Source: Microbacterium helvum (lineage in GTDB: Bacteria > Actinomycetota > Actinomycetes > Actinomycetales > Microbacteriaceae). Taken from it: a DNA stretch of 64,000 nt. This document shows, piece after piece, positions 17,576 through 27,270 of the stretch. The DNA lies in assembly GCF_014779795.1 (NCBI RefSeq), contig NZ_JACXZS010000002.1, positions 310,001-374,000 of the forward strand. Direction: 5' to 3'. The position numbers and the translations under genes were made by a program. The notes under the pieces were generated by a model, which ran no database searches, was not told where the DNA came from, and saw nothing but the letters and a program-made list of their open reading frames with translations. Within the stretch, counting starts at the first letter, position 1, and every line of letters begins with the position of its first letter.

Positions 17576-18144
17576 GCGAGCCGCTCAGCGTCGGCCCACG
17601 CGCGCTGCGCGGGCGTCAGGGAGCCGCTGGCGGCGGCGGTGGCGGGTGCGCCGCGCCACGCATGGCAGAGAGCGAGGGCGAGCGCGTCGGCCGCGTCGGC
17701 GGGCCTGGGCAGCTCGTCCAGGCGCAGCACGCGGGCCACCATGGTCTGCACCTGGCGCTTGTCGGCGTTGCCGTAGCCGGTGATGGCGGCCTTCACCTCG
17801 GAGGGCGTGTGGGTCGCGGCGGGGATGCCGCGCTCCCCCGCCACCAGCAGTGCGATGCCGCTGGCCTGTGCGGTGCCCATGACGGTCGCCCGGTTGTGCT
17901 GGGCGAAGACGCGCTCCACGGCCACGACATCGGGGGCGTGCGTGTCGAGCACGAGCCGGAGCCCCGCTGCGATGACGGCCAGGCGCTCCTCGATCGGGGC
18001 GTCGGTGTCGGACCGGACCACGCCCACGTGCACGAGCTGCGCGGAACGGTCCGCGGCGACATCGACCACGCCGACGCCGCAGCGGGTCAGGCCGGGATCG
18101 ATGCCGAGGACGCGGAGCGGACCGCGCGAGCTGCCGTTTCGCAC
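17566..18144 (-). CDS. ruvC: Crossover junction endodeoxyribonuclease RuvC
   Basis: 192 residues. The dimeric resolvase cuts Holliday junctions symmetrically. The acidic catalytic residues lie in [14 protein letters not shown] (first Asp), [23 protein letters not shown] (Glu) and [18 protein letters not shown] (C-terminal Asp pair). [24 protein letters not shown] is the family helix region. A TAGCGT -10 (18151-18156) lies 6 bases before the GTG start, so the gene looks leaderless. It lies downstream of yebC but beyond a hairpin, and its C-terminus runs into a REP-like sequence. Confidence 0.96.
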   Translation of the reverse strand: MRNGSSRGPLRVLGIDPGLTRCGVGVVDVAADRSAQLVHVGVVRSDTDAPIEERLAVIAAGLRLVLDTHAPDVVAVERVFAQHNRATVMGTAQASGIALLVAGERGIPAATHTPSEVKAAITGYGNADKRQVQTMVARVLRLDELPRPADAADALALALCHAWRGAPATAAASGSLTPAQRAWADAERLARR

Positions 18145-18164
18145 TCCCCCACGCTAGATGAGAG

Positions 18165-18212
18165 GAGCGGATGCCTCGGCCAGGCGCGCTGCGCCGGATG
18201 AGGCATCCGCTC
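18165..18212 (-). terminator. Hairpin between yebC and ruvC
   Basis: 13-bp perfect inverted repeat (GAGCGGATGCCTC and its complement) with a 22-base, GC-rich loop, 15 bases past the yebC stop. It probably terminates or attenuates yebC transcription. No T-run follows. Confidence 0.55.
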
Positions 18213-18226
18213 GATCCGTGGTGTGC

Positions 18227-18988
18227 TCAGTCCTCGTCGGACTCGAGCTCCGCCTGCACCTCGGCGGTGAGGTCGAAGTTGCTGTAGACGTTCTGGACGT
18301 CGTCGCTGTCTTCGAGCGCGTCGATGAGACGGAACACCTTGCGCGCGGTGTCGGCGTCGACCTCGACCTTGAGGTTGGGGACGAACTCCACGTCGGCCGA
18401 CTCGTACTCGATGCCCGCGTCCTGCAGCGCCGAGCGGACCGACACGAGGTCGGACGCCTCGGTGATGACCTCGAAGCCCTGCGCGTGCGGCTCGACCTCT
18501 TCGGCGCCGGCCTCGAGGACGGCGAGCATGACGTCGTCCTCGCTGGTGCCCTCGCTGCCGACCACGATCACGCCCTTGCGGGTGAAGTTGTACGCGACGC
18601 TGCCCGGGTCGGCGAGCGTGCCGCCGTTGCGGGTGAGCGCGGTGCGCACCTCGGCCGCGGCGCGGTTCTTGTTGTCGGTCAGACACTCGATCATGAGCGC
18701 GACGCCGTTGGGGCCGTAGCCCTCGTACATGATCGACGCGTACTCGACGGACTCGCCGCCGATGCCCGCACCGCGCTTGATGGCGCGATCGATGTTGTCT
18801 TTGGGGACCGAGGTCTTCTTCGCCTTGAGCACGGCGTCGAACAGCGTCGGGTTGCCCTGCAGGTCAGGGCCGCCGAGCTTGGCGGCGACTTCGATGTTCT
18901 TGATGAGCTTGGCCCACGACTTGGCACGACGCGCGTCGATGACGGCCTTCTTGTGCTTGGTCGTGGCCCACTTGGAATGCCCGGACAT
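18227..18988 (-). CDS. yebC: YebC/PmpR family protein
   Basis: 253 residues. The N-terminal signature is [23 protein letters not shown]. Other family blocks are [29 protein letters not shown] and [13 protein letters not shown]. YebC proteins were annotated as DNA-binding regulators; recent work on family members shows that they act on ribosomes at proline-rich stretches. Both views are family knowledge, not visible here. AGGAGG just before the ATG is the strongest ribosome binding site in this part of the window, and a TAAACT -10 lies at 19047-19052. It is the classic upstream neighbour of ruvCAB. Confidence 0.96.
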   Translation of the reverse strand: MSGHSKWATTKHKKAVIDARRAKSWAKLIKNIEVAAKLGGPDLQGNPTLFDAVLKAKKTSVPKDNIDRAIKRGAGIGGESVEYASIMYEGYGPNGVALMIECLTDNKNRAAAEVRTALTRNGGTLADPGSVAYNFTRKGVIVVGSEGTSEDDVMLAVLEAGAEEVEPHAQGFEVITEASDLVSVRSALQDAGIEYESADVEFVPNLKVEVDADTARKVFRLIDALEDSDDVQNVYSNFDLTAEVQAELESDED

Positions 18989-19060
18989 GGTCCTCCTGAA
19001 AATCGCTCGTCAGCGGAAGGCGCGTGAGCGCCTCGCCCGATGGACCAGTTTATCCCCCGG

Positions 19061-19582
19061 CTACAGGGCGAACTCGAAACCGAACCGCGACGACAGCAGC
19101 GCGACGAGGTCGCGCGGCACCTTCGTGAGGTACGCGGGGGCGGGCGCGAGCGTCTCGGGCGAGCCGATGAACGGGAAGTACACGGGCCCCTCGGTGAGGG
19201 CTTCGACCCGGTCGCGCACGGCGACGATCTCGGATCCGACGCGCCGCAGACTCGGCAGCGTGATGGGCGAGGCGAGCCGCAGCGTGTCGCTGATGGGCAT
19301 GCGCCAGTGCGGCAGGTCGTCGCCGCGGCGCTCGCGTGTCTCCTCGCCGAGCGGGCCGAGCACGCGGCCCCACGCCGCGATGCCCGGCACCGGCAGCGTG
19401 CGGTCCCACACGAACAGCGTGTCGCCCGGTTCGGTGAAGCCGACGAGCTCGTGAGACCACTCGAAGCGGTGCTCGTCGCGCGCCTTGGGCGCCGACAGGG
19501 CGTCGCCGACGACACCGCGCGACGGCGCGATCATCCAGTAGCGCTCCTCGGGCTGCTCGCGCCACCAGTCGTTGATCGTCAT
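19061..19582 (-). CDS. Protein of unknown function, EVE/PUA-like pattern
   Basis: 173 residues (MTINDWWREQPEERYWMIA). The pattern ERYWMIAPSRGVVGDAL, then GDTLFVWDRTLPVPGIAAWGRVLGPLGEET and a C-terminal GPVYFPFIG resembles EVE/PUA-fold proteins, in which a strand with W and a GxxWGR-type turn forms the core; this is a weak similarity judged by eye. There is no signal peptide or membrane helix. It lies between yebC and pdxT on the same strand, 35 bases after... the pdxT stop, and could be co-transcribed with pdxST. The role is unknown. Confidence 0.8.
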   Translation of the reverse strand: MTINDWWREQPEERYWMIAPSRGVVGDALSAPKARDEHRFEWSHELVGFTEPGDTLFVWDRTLPVPGIAAWGRVLGPLGEETRERRGDDLPHWRMPISDTLRLASPITLPSLRRVGSEIVAVRDRVEALTEGPVYFPFIGSPETLAPAPAYLTKVPRDLVALLSSRFGFEFAL

Positions 19583-19617
19583 GCGTCAGAATCTACCCCG
19601 CCGTGCGCGCTGTTCCC

Positions 19618-20214
19618 TCAGCGGACGCGCTCGCGCACCATGTCGAGGAACAGGCGATGGAACCGGTCCTCGCCGCTCACCTCGGGGTGGAACGAGGTGC
19701 CGAGCAGCGCGCCCTGGCGGACCGCCACGACACGGCCGTCGTCGAGCGTGGCGAGCCGCTCCACCGCGTCGCCGGCGTCGAGGACGAGCGGCGCGCGGAT
19801 GAAGACCGCGTGCACGTGCGGGGCGCCGAGGGCGGGTACATCCAGATCCACCTCGAACGAGTCGACCTGGCTGCCGAACGCGTTGCGCTGCACCGTCACG
19901 TCCAGACCCCCGAACGTCTGCTGGCCGACGATTCCGTCAGCGATGCGATCTGCGAGCAGGATGAGCCCGGCGCAGGTCCCATAGACCGGCATGCCGTCGC
20001 TGATCGCTTCGCGAACGGGATGCCGCATCCCGAACGTCCTCGACAGCTTGTCGATCACGCTCGACTCGCCGCCGGGGATCACGAGGCCGTCGACGGAGGC
20101 GAGCTCGTCCGGACGACGGACGGCGACCACGTCGGCGCCCAGGTCCGCGAGCACGCGCGCGTGCTCGCGGACATCGCCCTGCAGCGCCAGGACGCCGACG
20201 CGCGGAGCGGTCAC
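19618..20214 (-). CDS. pdxT: Pyridoxal 5'-phosphate synthase glutaminase subunit PdxT
   Basis: 198 residues. A class I glutaminase that feeds ammonia to PdxS. The oxyanion-hole motif [15 protein letters not shown], the nucleophile Cys in [12 protein letters not shown] and the His-Glu pair in [16 protein letters not shown] are all present, so the triad is complete. The start is a GTG overlapping the pdxS stop by 4 bases (GTGA); the frame stays open upstream only as a shadow of pdxS. Confidence 0.97.
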   Translation of the reverse strand: MTAPRVGVLALQGDVREHARVLADLGADVVAVRRPDELASVDGLVIPGGESSVIDKLSRTFGMRHPVREAISDGMPVYGTCAGLILLADRIADGIVGQQTFGGLDVTVQRNAFGSQVDSFEVDLDVPALGAPHVHAVFIRAPLVLDAGDAVERLATLDDGRVVAVRQGALLGTSFHPEVSGEDRFHRLFLDMVRERVR

Positions 20215-21101
20215 CAGCCGCGCTCGGCCAGGCGGTGCGGAGCCGGCAGGTCGGCGACGTTGATGCCGACCATGGCCTCGCCGAGGCCGCGCGACACGTC
20301 GGCGATCACCTTCGCGTCGTCGTAGAACGTCGTGGCCTTGACGATCGCGGCGGCGCGCTCGGCCGGGTTGCCCGACTTGAAGATGCCCGAGCCGACGAAC
20401 ACGCCGTCTGCGCCGAGCTGCATCATCATCGCCGCGTCCGCAGGCGTCGCGACGCCTCCCGCGACGAAGAGCACGACAGGCAGCTTGCCGGTCTCGGCGA
20501 CCTCGGCGACGAGCTGATAGGGCGCCTGCAGCTCCTTGGCCGCGACGTACAGCTCGTCCTTCGACATCGAGCGCAGGGCGTTGATCTCGGCGTTGATCTT
20601 GCGGATGTGCTTGGTGGCCTCCGACACGTCGCCGGTGCCCGCCTCGCCCTTGGAGCGGATCATGGCGGCACCCTCGTTGATGCGGCGCAGCGCCTCGCCG
20701 AGGTTCGTCGCACCGCACACGAACGGCACCGTGAAGTTCCACTTGTCGATGTGGTTCACGTAGTCGGCGGGCGAGAGCACCTCGGACTCGTCGATGTAGT
20801 CGACGCCGAGCTGCTGCAGCACCTGGGCCTCGACGAAGTGGCCGATGCGGGCCTTGGCCATCACCGGGATCGAGACGGCCTCGATGATGCCATCGATCAT
20901 GTCGGGGTCGCTCATGCGCGAGACGCCGCCCTCGGCGCGGATGTCGGCGGGCACGCGCTCCAGCGCCATGACGGCGACGGCACCGGCGTCCTCGGCGATC
21001 TTGGCCTGCTCGGGCGTGACGACGTCCATGATGACTCCGCCCTTGAGCATCTCGGCGAGGCCGCGCTTGACGCGGTCCGTTCCCGTGTCGGCAGTGCTCA
21101 C
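20211..21101 (-). CDS. pdxS: Pyridoxal 5'-phosphate synthase lyase subunit PdxS
   Basis: 296 residues. PdxS makes PLP from ribose 5-phosphate, glyceraldehyde 3-phosphate and ammonia, in a 24-mer complex with PdxT. The Schiff-base lysines lie in [16 protein letters not shown] and in the later region, with [14 protein letters not shown] between. The phosphate site [33 protein letters not shown] is intact. The GTG start ([14 protein letters not shown]) follows AAGGGAGAA; the longer in-frame extension would run into the regulatory region. It is divergent from pdxR. Confidence 0.98.
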   Translation of the reverse strand: MSTADTGTDRVKRGLAEMLKGGVIMDVVTPEQAKIAEDAGAVAVMALERVPADIRAEGGVSRMSDPDMIDGIIEAVSIPVMAKARIGHFVEAQVLQQLGVDYIDESEVLSPADYVNHIDKWNFTVPFVCGATNLGEALRRINEGAAMIRSKGEAGTGDVSEATKHIRKINAEINALRSMSKDELYVAAKELQAPYQLVAEVAETGKLPVVLFVAGGVATPADAAMMMQLGADGVFVGSGIFKSGNPAERAAAIVKATTFYDDAKVIADVSRGLGEAMVGINVADLPAPHRLAERGW

Positions 21102-21170
21102 GACGGTTCTCCCTTGGCTTGAACTCGACGGTCCACGCCGCCGAACGATCGGGTCAGGACAATGCACATA

Positions 21171-21211
21171 TTGACCTAGGCCAAAAGATAGCATGGTCTG
21201 CGCCGTACAAT
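21171..21211. promoter_or_regulatory. pdxS/pdxR intergenic control region, candidate PdxR operator
   Basis: The 143-bp gap holds an AT-richer island with TTGACC (21171), a TACAAT -10 candidate for pdxR (21206-21211), and two TGGYCTR half-sites facing each other: TTTTGGCCTAG on the minus strand (21176-21186) and CATGGTCTG on the plus strand (21192-21200). The corynebacterial PdxR site also contains a TGGTCTA core. Binding here is inferred. Confidence 0.45.
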
Positions 21212-21244
21212 CGGCGAGGACCGGCGAAGAGCAGGGACGGTGAC

Positions 21245-22585
21245 ATGACCTCCGACATCCGCGGCCGATCCGCGACCGAGATCGCCGACAGCGTGCGCGC
21301 GCTCATCGAGCGTGCGCGGCTGAGCCCGGGCGACCCGCTGCCGCCGGTGCGATCGCTCGCCGACGAACTCGGCGTCAACCGCAACACCGTCGTCGCCGCG
21401 TACCGGCAGCTGACGCAGGCCGGCGTGGTCGTGACGCTCGGCCGTGGCGGCACCCGTGTGGCGGACCTCGCCCCCGTCGCGCAGGAGGGCTTCGCAGCGG
21501 GCAGCGTGCTGCGCGATGTCGGCACCGGCAACCCCGACCCGGACCTCATCCCCGACATCGCGCCCGCGCTGGCGAGCATGGCGGGCCGCCCGGTGCTCTA
21601 CGGCGAGCCGGTCATCGATCCCGACCTCGAACGCTGGGCGCGGGGGTGGATGAGCGTCGGCCTGGATGCGGTCGACCTGCGCCTCACCATCACGAGTGGT
21701 GCCGCCGACGCGGTCGAGCGGCTGCTCGCCCAGGCGCTCACGCGCGACGATGCCGTCGCGCTGGAGGACCCGTGCTTCCTCACGAGCATCCACACCGTGC
21801 GGATCGGGGGGTACCGCGCCGTCCCGGTGGCCGTCGACGACGAGGGGATGACGGTCGATGGTCTGCGCGCCGCGCTCGAGCAGGGCGTGCGGGCGGTCGT
21901 GCACACGCCCCGTGCCCAGAACCCCACCGGCGCGAGCCTGTCGGCCGCGCGTGCCGCCGAGCTGCGCGCCGTGCTGCGCGACCATCCGTACGTCCTCGTG
22001 ATCGAGGACGACCATTTCTCGATGCTGTCTCAGCAGCCGTTCCACTCCCTCGTCTCGCCCGAGCACCGGCGCTGGGCGCTCGTGCGGTCGGTGTCGAAGT
22101 TCCTCGGACCTGACATGTGCCTGGCGGTGACGGCATCCGATCCCGAGACGGCAGAGCGCCTGGCGATGCGCCTGACTCCCGGCACGACGTGGGTCAGTCA
22201 CCTGCTGCAGCGGCTCACGCTCGCGCTGGTGACCGACGAGGCGACCGCTGCCGGCATCGCGCGGGCCGGCATCCACTACGCCGCGCGCAACGCCGCGTTC
22301 GTCGAACGGCTGACCGCGTACGGTCTCGACGCCGAGGCGGGCGACGGACTCAACCTGTGGATCCCGCTGCCCGTCGCCGCACGCGCCGTCTCGGAGCATC
22401 TCATGCGCCGCGGTTGGCTCGCCCGCACGGGCGACGAGTTCCTTCTGTCGGGCGACGAGCCTTCGCATCGCCTGCGTCTGACCGTCCACGATCTCGACGA
22501 CGAGGATGCCGCGCAGCTGGCCGCCGACCTCGCGGCCGCCGTCGCGGCCGCAGGCGGCAGGCTCCTCGTCCGCGAAGTGGGATGA
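21245..22585 (+). CDS. pdxR: PLP-sensing MocR/GntR-type regulator, PdxR-like
   Basis: 446 residues. The N-terminal GntR winged helix ([37 protein letters not shown], about residues 30-75) is joined to a fold-type I aminotransferase domain. [15 protein letters not shown] and [16 protein letters not shown] hold the cofactor contacts, and the lysine in VSKF is the likely PLP anchor. MocR proteins of this class control PLP synthesis, and divergence from pdxST plus linkage to pdxY fits a PdxR role: activating pdxST when PLP is low. The chosen ATG ([16 protein letters not shown]) follows GGGACGG. The stop is 7 bases from pdxY. Confidence 0.9.
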   Translation: MTSDIRGRSATEIADSVRALIERARLSPGDPLPPVRSLADELGVNRNTVVAAYRQLTQAGVVVTLGRGGTRVADLAPVAQEGFAAGSVLRDVGTGNPDPDLIPDIAPALASMAGRPVLYGEPVIDPDLERWARGWMSVGLDAVDLRLTITSGAADAVERLLAQALTRDDAVALEDPCFLTSIHTVRIGGYRAVPVAVDDEGMTVDGLRAALEQGVRAVVHTPRAQNPTGASLSAARAAELRAVLRDHPYVLVIEDDHFSMLSQQPFHSLVSPEHRRWALVRSVSKFLGPDMCLAVTASDPETAERLAMRLTPGTTWVSHLLQRLTLALVTDEATAAGIARAGIHYAARNAAFVERLTAYGLDAEAGDGLNLWIPLPVAARAVSEHLMRRGWLARTGDEFLLSGDEPSHRLRLTVHDLDDEDAAQLAADLAAAVAAAGGRLLVREVG

Positions 22586-22592
22586 TCGACCG

Positions 22593-23444
22593 GTGAAGAT
22601 CCTCTCGATCCAGTCGGCGGTCGCCTACGGCCACGTCGGCAACTCGGCAGCCGTGTTCCCGCTCCAGCGCATCGGCGTCGAGGTCATGCCGGTGTACACG
22701 GTCAACTTCTCCAACCACACCGGCTATGGCGCGTGGCGCGGCCCGATGATCAGCCCGGACGATGTGCGCGAGGTCATCCTCGGCATCGAGGAGCGCGGGG
22801 CCTTCCCCGGGATCGACGTGATCCTGTCGGGCTATCAGGGCGGCGAGGGAATCGCCGACGTCATCCTCGAGGCCGTCGCCCGCGTCAAGGCCGTCAACCC
22901 CGACGCCGTGTACGCGTGCGACCCGGTGATGGGCAATGCCAAGTCGGGCTGCTTCGTCGCTCCCGCCATCCCGGTCCTGCTGCGCGACCGCGTCGTGCCG
23001 GCGGCCGACATCATCACGCCCAACCAGTTCGAGCTCGGCTTCCTCACCGAGACCGAGCCCGCCGACCTCGAGTCCACCCTGGCGTCGGCCGACCTCGCCC
23101 GCGAGATGGGGCCGCGCACGGTGCTCGTCACGAGCGTCGAGCGACCCGACCGGCCCGAGGGCACCATCGAGATGCTCGCCGTCACGGACGACGGCGCGTG
23201 GATCGTGCAGACCCCGCACATCCCCATGAAGGCGAACGGCTCGGGCGATGTGACGGCCGCACTGTTCACGGCGCACTTCCGCCGCACCGGCGACGCCGCG
23301 GACGCGCTGGCGCGCACCACGTCGAGCGTCTTCGACCTGCTCGAGCGCACGCACGCCTCGGGCGAGCGAGAGCTGCAGCTCATCGAGTCGCAGGACGCCT
23401 ACGCGAATCCCCGACTGCAGTTCACCGTCGAGCAGGTGCGCTGA
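22593..23444 (+). CDS. pdxY: Pyridoxal kinase
   Basis: 283 residues, ribokinase-like fold. It phosphorylates pyridoxal and related vitamers for PLP salvage. SIQSAVAYGHVGNSAAVFPLQ is the PdxY/PdxK N-terminal signature; YTVNFSNHTGYGAWRG, DPVMGNAKSGCFV and ITPNQFELGFLT follow, and the C-terminal MKANGSGDVTAALF holds the catalytic Asp and anion hole. The GTG start is 7 bases after pdxR, so the two form an operon. De novo synthesis, salvage and regulation of B6 therefore sit together in 3.8 kb. Confidence 0.96.
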   Translation: MKILSIQSAVAYGHVGNSAAVFPLQRIGVEVMPVYTVNFSNHTGYGAWRGPMISPDDVREVILGIEERGAFPGIDVILSGYQGGEGIADVILEAVARVKAVNPDAVYACDPVMGNAKSGCFVAPAIPVLLRDRVVPAADIITPNQFELGFLTETEPADLESTLASADLAREMGPRTVLVTSVERPDRPEGTIEMLAVTDDGAWIVQTPHIPMKANGSGDVTAALFTAHFRRTGDAADALARTTSSVFDLLERTHASGERELQLIESQDAYANPRLQFTVEQVR

Positions 23445-23459
23445 GACTTCGTGGAAAGA

Positions 23460-23483
23460 GGGATGCCGGGCGCCCGGCATCCC
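23460..23483. terminator. Bidirectional terminator between pdxY and the HIT gene
   Basis: Perfect 12-bp inverted repeat (GGGATGCCGGGC and its complement) with no extra loop bases, flanked by AGAG and CTCT. It lies between two convergent stop codons. Confidence 0.75.
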
Positions 23484-23489
23484 CTCTCC

Positions 23490-24143
23490 TTATGCGTTCC
23501 AGGCGTCCGAGACCGCGCGCCGCACCTCGCCGAGCAGCTGCGGGAGTGCCTTCGTCCTGGCGATGATCGGGAAGAAGTTCGCATCTGAGGCCCACCGCGG
23601 CACGATGTGCTGGTGCAGGTGCTCGTCGACCCCGGCGCCGGCGACATGGCCCTGGTTCATGCCGATGTTGAACCCGTCGCATCGCGAGACCTGACGCAGC
23701 ACGCGCATGCCCTGCTGCGTCAGGCGTCCGATCTCGGCGACCTCTTCGTCGGTCGCCTGGTCGTACGTCGCGATGTGGCGATACGGGCACACCAGCAGGT
23801 GGCCTGAGTTGTACGGGAACAGGTTCAGCAGCGCGTAGGCGGTGTGCCCCCGGAAGACGATCAGGCCGTCCTCGTCGGACTTGTGCGGCGCCTCGCAGAA
23901 GGGGCACTCCTTGCGCAGCACCTCGGGACCCGCCTGGATGTACGCCATCCGGTGCGGGGTCCAGAGGCGCTGGAACTCGTCCGGCACTCCCGCGAACGTG
24001 GCGGCGTCGACGAGGGCCGGGTCGGCGGCATCCCCTTCGGGAGCGACCGGCCCGGCCACGTCGACGTCCGTCACGAACCCTTCGACAGGCTCAGGGACCG
24101 TGACTTCGCGTTCGCGACTCCCCGCAAGCGGGTCGTCGTTCAC
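23490..24143 (-). CDS. HIT-family hydrolase
   Basis: 217 residues. The histidine triad reads [10 protein letters not shown] at about residues 168-177. Two CxxC-type cysteines (ECPFCEAPH) upstream could bind zinc. Actinobacterial HIT proteins beside thrS resemble AP4A phosphorylases and dinucleotide hydrolases; the substrate is unknown. The first 40 residues are variable and include EPVEGF, encoded by a REP-like repeat inserted in frame. The GTG start overlaps the thrS stop by 4 bases, so the genes are coupled, as in mycobacteria. The pgsA genes that follow in mycobacteria are absent here. Confidence 0.94.
   Translation of the reverse strand: MNDDPLAGSREREVTVPEPVEGFVTDVDVAGPVAPEGDAADPALVDAATFAGVPDEFQRLWTPHRMAYIQAGPEVLRKECPFCEAPHKSDEDGLIVFRGHTAYALLNLFPYNSGHLLVCPYRHIATYDQATDEEVAEIGRLTQQGMRVLRQVSRCDGFNIGMNQGHVAGAGVDEHLHQHIVPRWASDANFFPIIARTKALPQLLGEVRRAVSDAWNA
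24078..24098. repeat. REP-like repeat inside the HIT coding sequence
   Basis: CCCTTCGACAGGCTCAGGGA on the plus strand is the widespread actinobacterial CTTCGACAGGCTCAGG repeat, normally found between genes. Here it is read in frame in the N-terminal tail of the HIT protein. Confidence 0.65.
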
Positions 24144-26134
24144 GCGAAGTCCTCCGCGGTGTTCACCAGCGCATGCGCTGCGATCGCCTCGCGCACCCGG
24201 CGCACCGCGTCGGCGATGGGCACGCCGTTCTCTTGCGAGCCGTCGCGGAAGCGGAACGACACCGTGCCTGCGGACTGATCCTGCGCACCCGCGATGAGCT
24301 GGAGCGGCACCTTCTGGGTGGTGTGCGTGCGGATCTTCTTCTGCATCCGGTCGTCGGAGTGGTCGAGCTCGGCGCGGACGCCCTCGGCCTTGAGCAGGTC
24401 GACGACCTCGCCGAGGTAGTCGGCGAACTCCTCGGCGACGGGGATGCCCACGACCTGCACCGGCGACAGCCACACCGGGAACGCCCCCGCGTAGTGCTCC
24501 AGCAGGATCGCGAAGAACCGCTCGATCGAGCCGAACAGCGCGCGGTGAATCATGATCGGCCGCTTCTTCTGGCCGTCGCGGTCGGTGTACTCCAGCTCGA
24601 ACCGCTCGGGCAGGTTGGGGTCGACCTGGACGGTCGACAGCTGCCAGGTGCGGCCGATGGCGTCACGGGTCTTGAGGTCGATCTTGGGGCCGTAGAACGC
24701 CGCCTCGCCGGGCACTTCGGTGAGCTTCAGACCGCTCGCGAGGGCGACGTTGCGGAGGGCGTTCGTCGAGTACTCCCAGAACTCGTCCGAGCCGATCCAC
24801 TTGTCCTTCTCGTCGTCGCGCATCGACAGCTCGAGCTCGAAGTCGTCGAGACCGAAGTCGCGGAGCATCGAGATGACGAACTCGAGCACGCGGGTCGCCT
24901 CGCCCTCCAGCTGCTCGGGGGTCACGAACAGATGCGAGTCGTCCTGGGTGAAGCCGCGCACGCGGGTGAGGCCGTGCAGGGCGCCCGAGAGCTCGTTGCG
25001 GTAGACCGTCCCGTTCTCGGCCAGGCGCATCGGCAGATCGCGGTAGCTGCGTGCGCGCTCCTTGTAGATCAGGATGTGCATCGGGCAGTTCATGGGCTTC
25101 AGGTAGTAGTCCTGGCCCTGCTTGGTGATCTCGCCGTGCTCGTCGCGCTCCTCGTCCATCACGATGGGCGGGAACATGCCCTCCTTGTAGGTGACGAGGT
25201 GGTTCGAGGTGAGGAACAGGTCCTGCTTCGAGATGTGCGGGGTGTACACGTAGGTGTAGCCGCCGGCGATGTGACGGCGGCGCGCGTGCTGCTCCATCTC
25301 GCCGCGGACGATGCCGCCCTTGGGATGCCACACCGACAGGCCCGACCCGATCTCGTCAGGGAACGAGAACAGGTCGAGGTCCTTGCCGAGCTTGCGGTGG
25401 TCCCGCTTGGCCGCCTCTTCCAGACGGGTCTGGTAGGCCCGCAGCTCGTCCTTCGACGGCCACGCGGTGCCGTAGATGCGCTGCAGCTGCGGGTTCTTCT
25501 CGCTGCCGCGCCAGTAGGCCCCGGCGACGCGCTGCAGCGCCCAGCCGTTGCCGATCAGGCGGGTGCTGGGCAGGTGCGGCCCGCGGCAGAGGTCCTTCCA
25601 GACCGTCTGGCCGTCACGGTCGACGTTGTCGTAGATGGTCAGCTCGCCGGCGCCGACCTCGACCGAGGCGCCCTCGGTCTTCTCCGCCCCGCCGCCCTTG
25701 AGTCCGATCAGCTCGAGCTTGAAGGGCTCGTCGACGAGCTCGGCGCGCGCCTCTTCGTCGGTCACGACACGGCGCACGAAGCGCTGGCCCTCGCGGACGA
25801 TGCGCTGCATCTCCTTGTCGATCGCCTTCAGATCTTCGGGAGTGAAGGGATGCTCCACACCGAAGTCGTAGTAGAAGCCGTCGGTGATGGGCGGGCCGAT
25901 GCCGAGGTTGGCCTGCGGGTTGATGCGCTGGACGGCCTGCGCCATCACGTGCGCGGTCGAGTGGCGCAGGATCGCCAGCCCGTCGGGGCTGTCGATGGTG
26001 ACCGGCTCGACGGCATCCGTCTCGGTCACCACGGTCGCGAGGTCTTTCAATTCGCCGTTCACCCGCAGCGCGACCACGGATCGGTCGGGGAACAGGGCGA
26101 AGCCGTCGGCGGGATAGGGCACAGCGTCAGTCAC
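24140..26134 (-). CDS. thrS: Threonine--tRNA ligase
   Basis: 664 residues from the GTG ([12 protein letters not shown]), chosen because AGGAGAG lies 7 bases upstream. In order: N-terminal TGS domain ([17 protein letters not shown]), editing domain with [14 protein letters not shown], then the class II catalytic core with zinc ligands in [10 protein letters not shown] and [17 protein letters not shown], motif 3 in [25 protein letters not shown], and an anticodon-binding C-terminus. It charges tRNA-Thr and edits mischarged Ser-tRNA. No T-box-like leader is visible in the 140 bases upstream. It is followed by the HIT gene. Confidence 0.98.
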   Translation of the reverse strand: MTDAVPYPADGFALFPDRSVVALRVNGELKDLATVVTETDAVEPVTIDSPDGLAILRHSTAHVMAQAVQRINPQANLGIGPPITDGFYYDFGVEHPFTPEDLKAIDKEMQRIVREGQRFVRRVVTDEEARAELVDEPFKLELIGLKGGGAEKTEGASVEVGAGELTIYDNVDRDGQTVWKDLCRGPHLPSTRLIGNGWALQRVAGAYWRGSEKNPQLQRIYGTAWPSKDELRAYQTRLEEAAKRDHRKLGKDLDLFSFPDEIGSGLSVWHPKGGIVRGEMEQHARRRHIAGGYTYVYTPHISKQDLFLTSNHLVTYKEGMFPPIVMDEERDEHGEITKQGQDYYLKPMNCPMHILIYKERARSYRDLPMRLAENGTVYRNELSGALHGLTRVRGFTQDDSHLFVTPEQLEGEATRVLEFVISMLRDFGLDDFELELSMRDDEKDKWIGSDEFWEYSTNALRNVALASGLKLTEVPGEAAFYGPKIDLKTRDAIGRTWQLSTVQVDPNLPERFELEYTDRDGQKKRPIMIHRALFGSIERFFAILLEHYAGAFPVWLSPVQVVGIPVAEEFADYLGEVVDLLKAEGVRAELDHSDDRMQKKIRTHTTQKVPLQLIAGAQDQSAGTVSFRFRDGSQENGVPIADAVRRVREAIAAHALVNTAEDFA

Positions 26135-26277
26135 GGAAACTCTCCTGGGAATGGCTCGGATCAAGGCTACTCAGCTTCGGGCGCACGCCGCGCCCCGCCC
26201 GCTCAGGCGCCGAGCGTTCGCGTGATGGTCTTGAGTGCCGCCGCGGCGGTCGACCAGACGAGTTCCACGCGACGATT

Positions 26278-26964
26278 CTACCCAGTGGCCTGGGCCGGAG
26301 CCGCCCCGAGATGCTTGAGCGCCTCACGGCGTGTCAGCGGGCTCAGCCCGTGCGTGTCGACGTAGCCCCGCACCCACCCCGGCGCGACGCGTGCGTACTC
26401 GCGCAGCGCCCAGCCGATCGCCTTGCGGATGAAGAACTCCGCGTCGGAGGTGTTCGGATCGACGGTGTCGACGAGCACGTCGGGATCGAGGCGGATGCCG
26501 CGCCCGAGCTGCGACAGGATCGCGATGCGCCGGATCCACAGATCGGCGTCCCGAGCCCACTCGTGCACGAGCGCCGCGGTGTCGGCGGGGCGTGCGTCAT
26601 GGAGGTCGGCAAGGCGATGCGCGAGCTCGTCGGTGTAGTCCCACCACTGGCCGGTGCGCACCATGTGCTCGACGACGGGAACGAGCCGGGCGTCGGCATG
26701 AAGGGGCCGCAGCGAAAGCAGTGCCATGGCCGCGTACCGCTCCTCGCGGAATCCGGCGGCGTCCCACAGCTCGAGGGCCGCATCGCTCAGCGCCGCGGCA
26801 TCCATCCCCTTCGCGAGGCTCTTCGCGACGCGGCGGGCCTCGGGAACGCGGACGCCGAGGAACGGCATCTCGGACTTCATGTACCGCTGCTGGCCGGGCG
26901 CGCGCTCGGGATCGGCGACGGCACGCAGTCCCGCCCGGATCCGGTCGGTGAGCTGATCGGTCAC
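26278..26964 (-). CDS. DNA alkylation repair protein (AlkD-like HEAT repeat glycosylase)
   Basis: 228 residues. The all-helical AlkD pattern is visible: YMKSEMPFLGVRVPEARRVAK near the start, WELWD-like ALELWDAAGFREERYAAMALL, TGQWWDYTDELAHRL, then LWIRRIAILSQLG and EFFIRKAIGWALREYARVAPGWVRGYV, with the aromatic and acidic residues that line the DNA groove in AlkD. It would remove N3- and N7-alkylated purines. The GTG at 26964 is preceded by TACCGT with a 6-base gap, so the gene looks leaderless. It is divergent from the KTSC gene. Confidence 0.92.
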   Translation of the reverse strand: MTDQLTDRIRAGLRAVADPERAPGQQRYMKSEMPFLGVRVPEARRVAKSLAKGMDAAALSDAALELWDAAGFREERYAAMALLSLRPLHADARLVPVVEHMVRTGQWWDYTDELAHRLADLHDARPADTAALVHEWARDADLWIRRIAILSQLGRGIRLDPDVLVDTVDPNTSDAEFFIRKAIGWALREYARVAPGWVRGYVDTHGLSPLTRREALKHLGAAPAQATG

Positions 26965-26970
26965 GCGACC

Positions 26971-26976
26971 ACGGTA
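26971..26976 (-). promoter_or_regulatory. -10 element (TACCGT) of the AlkD-like gene
   Basis: TACCGT on the minus strand with a 6-base gap to the GTG start; no Shine-Dalgarno sequence. Confidence 0.5.
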
Positions 26977-27001
26977 GCGGTCGGCTCCCTGGTCGGCGGC
27001 G

Positions 27002-27007
27002 TAGCCT
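27002..27007 (+). promoter_or_regulatory. -10 element (TAGCCT) of the KTSC gene
   Basis: TAGCCT with a 6-base gap to the ATG at 27014. It is back to back with the AlkD-like promoter. Confidence 0.5.
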
Positions 27008-27013
27008 GAGGCG

Positions 27014-27226
27014 ATGCGGCGAGAGCAGCTGGACTCCACGGCGATCGCGTCGGCCGGCTACGACGTCGGCACCGGCGTGCTGGAGCTCGAGTTCACGTCG
27101 GGCGAGGTGTACCGCTACTTCGCGGTGCCGCCGTCGATCCACCGAGGGCTCGTGTCCGCCGCGAGTGCCGGGCGCTTCTTCCGGGAGCGGGTTCGGGACG
27201 TCTACCCGGCCGAGCATGTCCGTTGA
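27014..27226 (+). CDS. KTSC domain protein
   Basis: 70 residues. The whole protein matches the KTSC domain: STAIASAGYDVGTGVLELEF (strand pair), SGEVYRYFAVPPSIHRGL, SAGRFFRERVRDVYP. The domain is named after the C-terminal extension of some lysyl-tRNA synthetases and mostly occurs alone; its function is unknown, possibly nucleic acid binding. A leaderless promoter precedes it and a hairpin follows. Confidence 0.88.
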   Translation: MRREQLDSTAIASAGYDVGTGVLELEFTSGEVYRYFAVPPSIHRGLVSAASAGRFFRERVRDVYPAEHVR

Positions 27227-27237
27227 TCGGAGGCGAC

Positions 27238-27267
27238 AAAAAAACCCCCGGAGAACCGAGGGTTTCA
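27238..27267 (-). terminator. Terminator of the Gly-Cys-Val tRNA cluster
   Basis: Read on the minus strand, AAACCCTCGG pairs with CCGGGGGTTT around TTCT and is followed by a run of seven T residues, a canonical Rho-independent terminator. It could also serve the KTSC gene from the other side. Confidence 0.8.
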
Positions 27268-27270
27268 TCG

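Noticed and set aside
26135-26277. T-box or other riboswitch before thrS
   Set aside because: The 140 bases upstream show no specifier loop, antiterminator or terminator pair that I can recognise.
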